Origin: Acrocarpospora pleiomorpha
Lineage (GTDB): Bacteria > Actinomycetota > Actinomycetes > Streptosporangiales > Streptosporangiaceae
Direction of reading: 5' to 3'
DNA length: 64,000 nt
Assembly: GCF_009687885.1 (NCBI RefSeq)
Contig: NZ_BLAF01000051.1
Location: 37,192 to 101,191 of the forward strand
Shown piece after piece: positions 59,374 to 64,000 of the stretch. A program made the translations under genes and the position numbers. The notes beneath the pieces are model-generated. The model was not told where the DNA came from, did no database searches, and saw only the letters and a program-made list of their open reading frames with translations. The first letter of the stretch is position 1; the number at the start of each line of letters is the position of its first letter.

Positions 59374-62300
59374 GATGTGGTTCCTTCCTTGGCGTGGCTC
59401 AGGCAGCGATCCAGACCGGTCTTCAGAGGCCGGAACAGGGCTTGAACGATCTCCCTGTCGTGCGGCGATACGTCGGTTTCCTCATCCGGTTTCAGGAAGT
59501 ACGGCTCAAGTACTTCGCGCATGCTGTGCAGCAGGCTGGTCTCAGGGGTGTCCGGAATGGCGGAGCGGGCCGCGGTATTGGGTGCGAAGGCGGCGTCGAC
59601 GAAGACCACACGAGCGGGTACGCCGCCCCGGAGCAGACGCCCTATCACCTGCCAGATGAGGACGAGCATGTCCCAGGTGACGCTGACGCGGTCGTCGCCG
59701 AGCCTGCTCCAGGCGAGGCTTCTAGCCAGCAACCGGTACCAGTGTGATCGGCCTTCGCCACGAGCCTTGAGGGCACCGTTGTCGAGGCTGTTTTCGCCCC
59801 TGACCCAGGCGGAGAAATCGCCGCTCTCCATGGCGCGGACCACCCAGTCGTTGATCGCATGGATGGCGAGGCTCAGGTCATCGGGGCGAGGATTGGGACG
59901 GGCCAGGAAGTAGACGGAGCCGATGGCCGCCTCCATCTTCTCGTTGAGGATGTTGTGCCCGCGCTCGACCGCGAGCAGCGGGGCTACGAGGATCTCCCCG
60001 GGGATTCTGGCCAGGGTGTCGATATCGCCCCGGCGGAGCACCCGGGCGCGATACTCATCTCCATCGGCGTCAACCCCACCTGAGTCGAGTTCGTCATCGT
60101 CAGCAGCCAGACGGATGACCCGTCCCTTCCAGGCGGGGATGGCGTGCAGCGTGTCGGCGACCAATGTCGCCTCGGCGTAGCTGCCGACCAGGAGCATGAT
60201 GTGCCTGCGCTCCTCCTCCAGGCTGGCCAGTTCCGTGAGTAGCTTGCTGCCTTCTCCTTCCTCGTTGTCCGCGCCGAGTTCCGTGGCCATCTGCTTGAGG
60301 ATCTCGGGACGTTGCTCTTCCTTCGCACCCGAGACGGTGAGCGGACCGTTCCGGCCAAAAAGGAACTCCATCCGGAACTCGCTCTTTTCGCCTATGGTCG
60401 CCGTGACCCCGGAATGCGGCTTGAGGATGGCGCCAACGGGAACCGCGATGTGGTATCGACTGGACTCTCCGGCCCAACTGGTCCCGGACAACAGGAGAAC
60501 GTTGGTGCCAGGTCGGCCGTCCACCGTTGGCAGCTCGGGCATCGCGCGCAGGAGTTCTCTCCCCACGCCACTGCACCGGAAATAACGGAGCTCGCCGCTG
60601 CGGACGCCGCCCTTGTCTGGGCCGTCCACGAGGAACTGAAACCCGAGCACGTTACCCATGGGTGATTCCGGAACCATTGGCGCGTAGTCGCGGGGGATCC
60701 CGTACATCTGGTTGAAACCGAGCCTGAGAATCGCCTCGACCCTGGGCCAGAGAACGTTCATCAGCGTCAGCTTTGGTTCCAGGGCCGAAAGCAGGAGCGT
60801 GAACTCGAAGCGGCGCGCGACATCCTCCAGCCAGTCGTCAGGAGACGGGGGTACGTTCTTCTTGTTTTTCGTGCCTTTCTGGCTCTTGGTGTCACGTTCC
60901 TGCTCATAGGCGACTCGCTTGGCTTTTACTATTGGCGCTAGTTGGAACAGGCGCACCATGCGTTCGATGAGGCGCTCGCGCGTTCTCGCCGGGAACTCGG
61001 TGTGCAGGAGTTCCCCGACCAGGCGAACCAGTCCTGCGGGCTCCCCGCGTGGCTGTTTCTTGTCGCCGAACGGGTTGTCCCGGAACTCGTCCAGCACCTC
61101 GGTCAGCTTCCGGCGGTTCCGTTTGTCGGGGTCTGTGGTCACACCCTCGGCGGGAGGCGGGTAACGCTCCTCAATCAGCCGGAGCTGCAGGGTCCAGGAG
61201 TTGAAGTACCGGCCTCTCACCCAGCCGCGAAGTGCCGGATCGTTGACGAGCATCGCATAGAGCCGATTGGTTGCCGCGGTGACGGTGTTGACGGCCGCCG
61301 ACCAAGTCTCCACATCGCGGCTGGAGAGCTGTTCCTGCCGGCCTTCCGCCAACTCGCTCAGCTTGCGCTGGTTCACGTTGAACAGGAACGATCCTCCGTG
61401 CGCGCTTCCTTCGAGTGGTACGGCGGGAGCGAACAGCTGATCCATCTGCATCTGGACGCGATCGGCCTCATCGATGATGATCAGATCGCTCCGCCTGCAG
61501 GCGAGTTCCAGGTAGCGAATTCGCTCCGCGTTCTGCGCCCAGGGAACAGAGGCGCTGATCAGACTCTGCGGCGTGGCGACCCAGATGGGGGCTCTGACGA
61601 GATGTTGCTCATCCTGATGACGCGGACAGGCCGCCCAGAATGGACACACCCGTCGCCCTCCCTTGTCCGCACGCAAGTGGGTGCAGGGAGCTTCGCCATA
61701 GGGAAGAACTGCCCCTTGGGGGTCCTCCACCCAGCGCAGCGCGTTGATCACACATGAGGTGCTCAGATGGTCGAAAGCCGGGTCATCGTGGGCGAGAAGA
61801 TTTGGACTGACACGGCCGGACTGCCGGCGGTGGAGCCGCTGGGCGTGCAGTTCACGGCTGGATACGCCGATCACCGGTACGGCGGAGTCTCTCGCGTACG
61901 TGTTGTAGGACTCGATCAGCTTGAGAAGTTCAGCCACGTCGCCGACCACGACCGTTACCCGAAGATCCAGTTGCTTGACCAGGTGGACGGTCAGAATGTC
62001 ACGTATCGTGCTCTTCCCGACCCCGACGATACCGAGCATGTTCAGAATCCCGGCGATCGTGAATTCGCTGTCGCGGGAGAAACCTCGTCCGCGTGAGGTG
62101 AACAGACGAATTCTCGACAGCCGCCCTTCCCAGTCGCCGTAGCGGATGGCGTCCATTTCCACCGCGGTCCGTTCGAGGGCATCCCATCGCAGCGTCAGAA
62201 AGCCTTCTCCCCGGCGGGGGAGAGCCAGATCATGACCGAGGGGAAGGCCCAGGCCGGTGATCTTTGGCAGTGTGACGCCTGCTCTGTCCCGGCCCAGTTG

Positions 62301-62783
62301 AAATGAATGCCTGCCTTCTTCGGCCACCGTCAGCGGGTCGCCCTCGAATGGTGGCGCCGACGCGAGCAGTTCGGCGTAGCGGCGCCAGCGGTGTGAGGCG
62401 AGCCAGGGCGCACACCGACGGGCCGGGCGGCTCGCGTCGGGCACGTCGTATCCGCGGAGCAGGGAATCGTGCTTCTGGTATTGCTCCAAGGCGTCCAGCC
62501 AGGCCTCTCTTCGCCGGAAGCCCCACAGCGTGTACCGGGCGATGCGGAGGGTCTGTTCCTCCTGCGGCGAGGTGACGGCACCCCATGCCTTCGCGAACGG
62601 ATAGCCGCTGAACAGAGCCCACGCCTCGACGGCTGGGGCGGATTCCATGAACCGCTGCTGGAGGAACAGTCCGATCTCGACCTCGCACAACGCCTTCAAC
62701 TGGCCATGCTTGAGGCCCTCGGCCACTGATGAAGAGCCCAGTTCGAGCAGGACCTTCTCCAGAACGGTGGAGACGCTACGCAT
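59358..62783 (-). CDS. DinG/XPD-like Fe-S helicase of the pPIWI-RE system
   Basis: The 1141-aa superfamily 2 helicase has an N-terminal region of about 240 residues with no known domain, Walker A GIVGVGKST (251-259), and cysteines C344, C367, C380 and C386 between motifs I and II, placed like the Fe-S cluster of XPD/DinG helicases. Motif II is IIIDEAD (435-441), and motif VI is WQVIGRLLRGG with Q1045 and R1052. The start at 62783 follows an AGGAAAAGG ribosome site and overlaps the partner stop by 8 bases. The pPIWI-RE family is known to be encoded with such a helicase; it probably unwinds DNA or R-loops for the PIWI protein. Confidence 0.85.
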   Translation of the reverse strand: MRSVSTVLEKVLLELGSSSVAEGLKHGQLKALCEVEIGLFLQQRFMESAPAVEAWALFSGYPFAKAWGAVTSPQEEQTLRIARYTLWGFRRREAWLDALEQYQKHDSLLRGYDVPDASRPARRCAPWLASHRWRRYAELLASAPPFEGDPLTVAEEGRHSFQLGRDRAGVTLPKITGLGLPLGHDLALPRRGEGFLTLRWDALERTAVEMDAIRYGDWEGRLSRIRLFTSRGRGFSRDSEFTIAGILNMLGIVGVGKSTIRDILTVHLVKQLDLRVTVVVGDVAELLKLIESYNTYARDSAVPVIGVSSRELHAQRLHRRQSGRVSPNLLAHDDPAFDHLSTSCVINALRWVEDPQGAVLPYGEAPCTHLRADKGGRRVCPFWAACPRHQDEQHLVRAPIWVATPQSLISASVPWAQNAERIRYLELACRRSDLIIIDEADRVQMQMDQLFAPAVPLEGSAHGGSFLFNVNQRKLSELAEGRQEQLSSRDVETWSAAVNTVTAATNRLYAMLVNDPALRGWVRGRYFNSWTLQLRLIEERYPPPAEGVTTDPDKRNRRKLTEVLDEFRDNPFGDKKQPRGEPAGLVRLVGELLHTEFPARTRERLIERMVRLFQLAPIVKAKRVAYEQERDTKSQKGTKNKKNVPPSPDDWLEDVARRFEFTLLLSALEPKLTLMNVLWPRVEAILRLGFNQMYGIPRDYAPMVPESPMGNVLGFQFLVDGPDKGGVRSGELRYFRCSGVGRELLRAMPELPTVDGRPGTNVLLLSGTSWAGESSRYHIAVPVGAILKPHSGVTATIGEKSEFRMEFLFGRNGPLTVSGAKEEQRPEILKQMATELGADNEEGEGSKLLTELASLEEERRHIMLLVGSYAEATLVADTLHAIPAWKGRVIRLAADDDELDSGGVDADGDEYRARVLRRGDIDTLARIPGEILVAPLLAVERGHNILNEKMEAAIGSVYFLARPNPRPDDLSLAIHAINDWVVRAMESGDFSAWVRGENSLDNGALKARGEGRSHWYRLLARSLAWSRLGDDRVSVTWDMLVLIWQVIGRLLRGGVPARVVFVDAAFAPNTAARSAIPDTPETSLLHSMREVLEPYFLKPDEETDVSPHDREIVQALFRPLKTGLDRCLSHAKEGTTSCPTP

Positions 62784-63870
62784 GCCCTTTTCCTTCCTGC
62801 CACTGCCGGGAAAGGCCGATGACGTCGCCCAGATCCGCCTCGGATGACAGGAGCAGCTCCTGGTCCTCGGGCAGATGGGAGGCGAGCAGTTTGAGAAAGT
62901 CGGGTTGGCGAGCGATGACTCGATCCGGGATGACCGCGATCCGGTGTTCACCGGTACGAGGGAGGTCAGCGGTGAGACAGGCCGCCAGAAGCGCGGGCTG
63001 CTCGCGGTCATAGACGCGTAGCACGCCCGGCCTTCCCTCGGGATGCGTGAAATGCCACACGCCCAGTCCGCTGGGCGCCAACGTTACCGAGACGCCGACT
63101 TTGGAGAGGCGGCGCAGGATGCCTTGCTCAGCGCTCCCGGGAAGGGCCAGGAAGAGTCTCAGCGACGTCGGCAAGAGACGTGTACCGTTCCGGTCGGCAC
63201 GCACAGGGGTCTCGGTGATCCCGCAATAGCCGCTCTCGCATACCCAGCGCTCATCCGGCAACGGGAGAGCCGGGAAGCCGCATTCCCGGCAGATGGCGAA
63301 CCACTGGGAGCCCATTTCTCGGGTGATGTACGCGGCGGGCACTTCCTCGTACAGCCCCCTGAGACGCTGCCACGCCAGCGAATTGCGAACGTCCGCCATG
63401 AGGCTCCGGTCCGCCTGTGGGCTAACGGCCACGTTAGTGATCAGAAAATCGCGGTATGTCCTGAAGTACAGAGCCGACGGGCTGAAATCGGCGATCTCAT
63501 TCAGAATCCGTACCGCTGCCTGCTCCACCGCGCCGTGCGGACCTGCCGAGGCGAGTTCCGCACAGGTCCTGGTCGGCAGCCGGGTCAGGTCGTCGACAAG
63601 TGCCGACGGGGAGACCAGCCAGTCCGGCAACGCCAGCGGGGACTCCATCTCGTCGCCCACCACAAGGCGCCGCACAAGATCGGGAACGCTTGCCGGAGGA
63701 GGCGCTCCGCGCCTTAGGCAGTCGAGGACAACCCGGTCCAGAGCGAGTTGGACATTGGGTGGGTACGGCAGCCTGAAGGACTCGGTCCGGCGCTGTCCGA
63801 CGAGCTCGAAGAAGGAACGGGCGACGGCGTACAGCAACTCCGGCGGGTTTCGGTCGAGTGGCGTGGTCAC
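62776..63870 (-). CDS. pPIWI-RE-associated zinc-ribbon protein (Z/REase-like)
   Basis: The 364-aa protein starts with GTG at 63870, overlapping the upstream stop (GTGA); a longer frame upstream is a shadow. The first 180 residues are helical (FFELVGQRRTESFRLPYPPN). A zinc ribbon follows with C194-x2-C197 and C211-x4-C216 (FAICRECGFP; WVCESGYCGI), then an alpha/beta C-terminal domain (RLLPTSLRLFLALPG; RIAVIPDRVIARQPDFLKLL). Position and layout match the third component of pPIWI-RE operons, predicted to carry a restriction-endonuclease fold. I do not see an intact D-(D/E)xK motif in the last 140 residues, so it may be inactive or divergent. Confidence 0.7.
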   Translation of the reverse strand: MTTPLDRNPPELLYAVARSFFELVGQRRTESFRLPYPPNVQLALDRVVLDCLRRGAPPPASVPDLVRRLVVGDEMESPLALPDWLVSPSALVDDLTRLPTRTCAELASAGPHGAVEQAAVRILNEIADFSPSALYFRTYRDFLITNVAVSPQADRSLMADVRNSLAWQRLRGLYEEVPAAYITREMGSQWFAICRECGFPALPLPDERWVCESGYCGITETPVRADRNGTRLLPTSLRLFLALPGSAEQGILRRLSKVGVSVTLAPSGLGVWHFTHPEGRPGVLRVYDREQPALLAACLTADLPRTGEHRIAVIPDRVIARQPDFLKLLASHLPEDQELLLSSEADLGDVIGLSRQWQEGKGHA

Positions 63871-64000
63871 TGGGCGGCTCCGTCCATGGAACGAGCGGAG
63901 CACCAACGAGCAACCTCGCATTCCGCGCATTCCGGCCCCGGGCGCGGGGCGGCCAGGCCGTCGGTGTACCAGTCGCGTATGTGGTTGTGGATGACGGCTC
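63867..64000 (-). CDS. C-terminus of a gene with a nuclease-type cysteine cluster
   Basis: The gene enters from beyond the window; only its last 43 codons are seen. They read AVIHNHIRDWYTDGLAAPRP then GPECAECEVARWCSARSMD and stop, overlapping the next start by GTGA. A GPxC-x2-C-x5-C tail is typical of the Fe-S cluster that closes RecB/Cas4-type PD-(D/E)XK nucleases (GPHCxxCxVxxxC). It is therefore probably a nuclease subunit of the same operon; the catalytic part is outside the window. Confidence 0.55.
   Translation of the reverse strand, partial: AVIHNHIRDWYTDGLAAPRPGPECAECEVARWCSARSMDGAAQ

Overview
The window comes from a high-GC actinomycete chromosome. The evidence is strong G/C third-position bias, many GTG/TTG starts, operons joined by 4-base ATGA/GTGA overlaps, a Streptomyces-type NsrR with its flavohemoglobin, DUF6461-like, SWIM and DUF6493-like genes, and IS1182 and IS66 debris. 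A Streptosporangiales member (Nonomuraea or Streptosporangium type) would fit, but the genus cannot be fixed from this sequence alone.

Region 1 (1-16050) is a catabolic and uptake block. It holds an amidohydrolase end, a 3-hydroxyanthranilate 3,4-dioxygenase-like enzyme, an AMP-ligase lacking its C-terminal domain and an ACMSD-like decarboxylase. These are followed by an IclR regulator, an MFS exporter, a quinone-oxidoreductase-like MDR enzyme, a class III CoA-transferase, two alpha/beta hydrolases, and a complete peptide/nickel-type ABC transporter whose operon contains an unrecognised 396-aa protein. A frameshifted, internally deleted 2-hydroxypentadienoate hydratase/4-oxalocrotonate decarboxylase gene at its end suggests the block once carried more of a meta-cleavage pathway.

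Region 2 (16050-27300) is a second catabolic unit. A three-subunit molybdenum hydroxylase and its TetR regulator diverge, across a palindromic operator, from a Liv-type ABC transporter, a substrate-binding lipoprotein, a fumarylacetoacetase-like enzyme and a cupin. An HxlR regulator faces the end of that operon.

Region 3 (27300-45950) is accessory. It has several DUF6461-like and SUKH/SMI1 immunity-like genes mixed with broken genes, a TetR/VOC pair with an operator, a SWIM protein followed by two very large paralogues of DUF6493 type, and the nsrR-hmp nitric-oxide detoxification pair.

Region 4 (46000-51000) encodes secreted wall enzymes and a cellulose-binding protein. A GH25 muramidase and a CHAP amidase share a nearly identical, colinear 986-bp FG-GAP repeat block.

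Region 5 (51000-64000) is a scarred island. It carries VOC and TetR genes, an operator pair, a DUF308 membrane protein, an ASCH-Imm51 fusion, remnants of an integrase, IS66 and IS1182, a spherulin-4 remnant, a decapitated PIN toxin and a tRNA-Lys 3' half that looks like an attachment site. Next to these scars lies the most interesting locus, a minus-strand operon of a pPIWI-RE Argonaute-like protein (56677-59373), a DinG-like Fe-S helicase (59358-62783), a zinc-ribbon partner (62776-63870) and the C-terminus of a gene ending in a nuclease-like cysteine cluster (63867-64000, running off the window). The pPIWI-RE family was predicted by comparative genomics to act against foreign DNA. This copy appears intact except that its first gene leaves the window.
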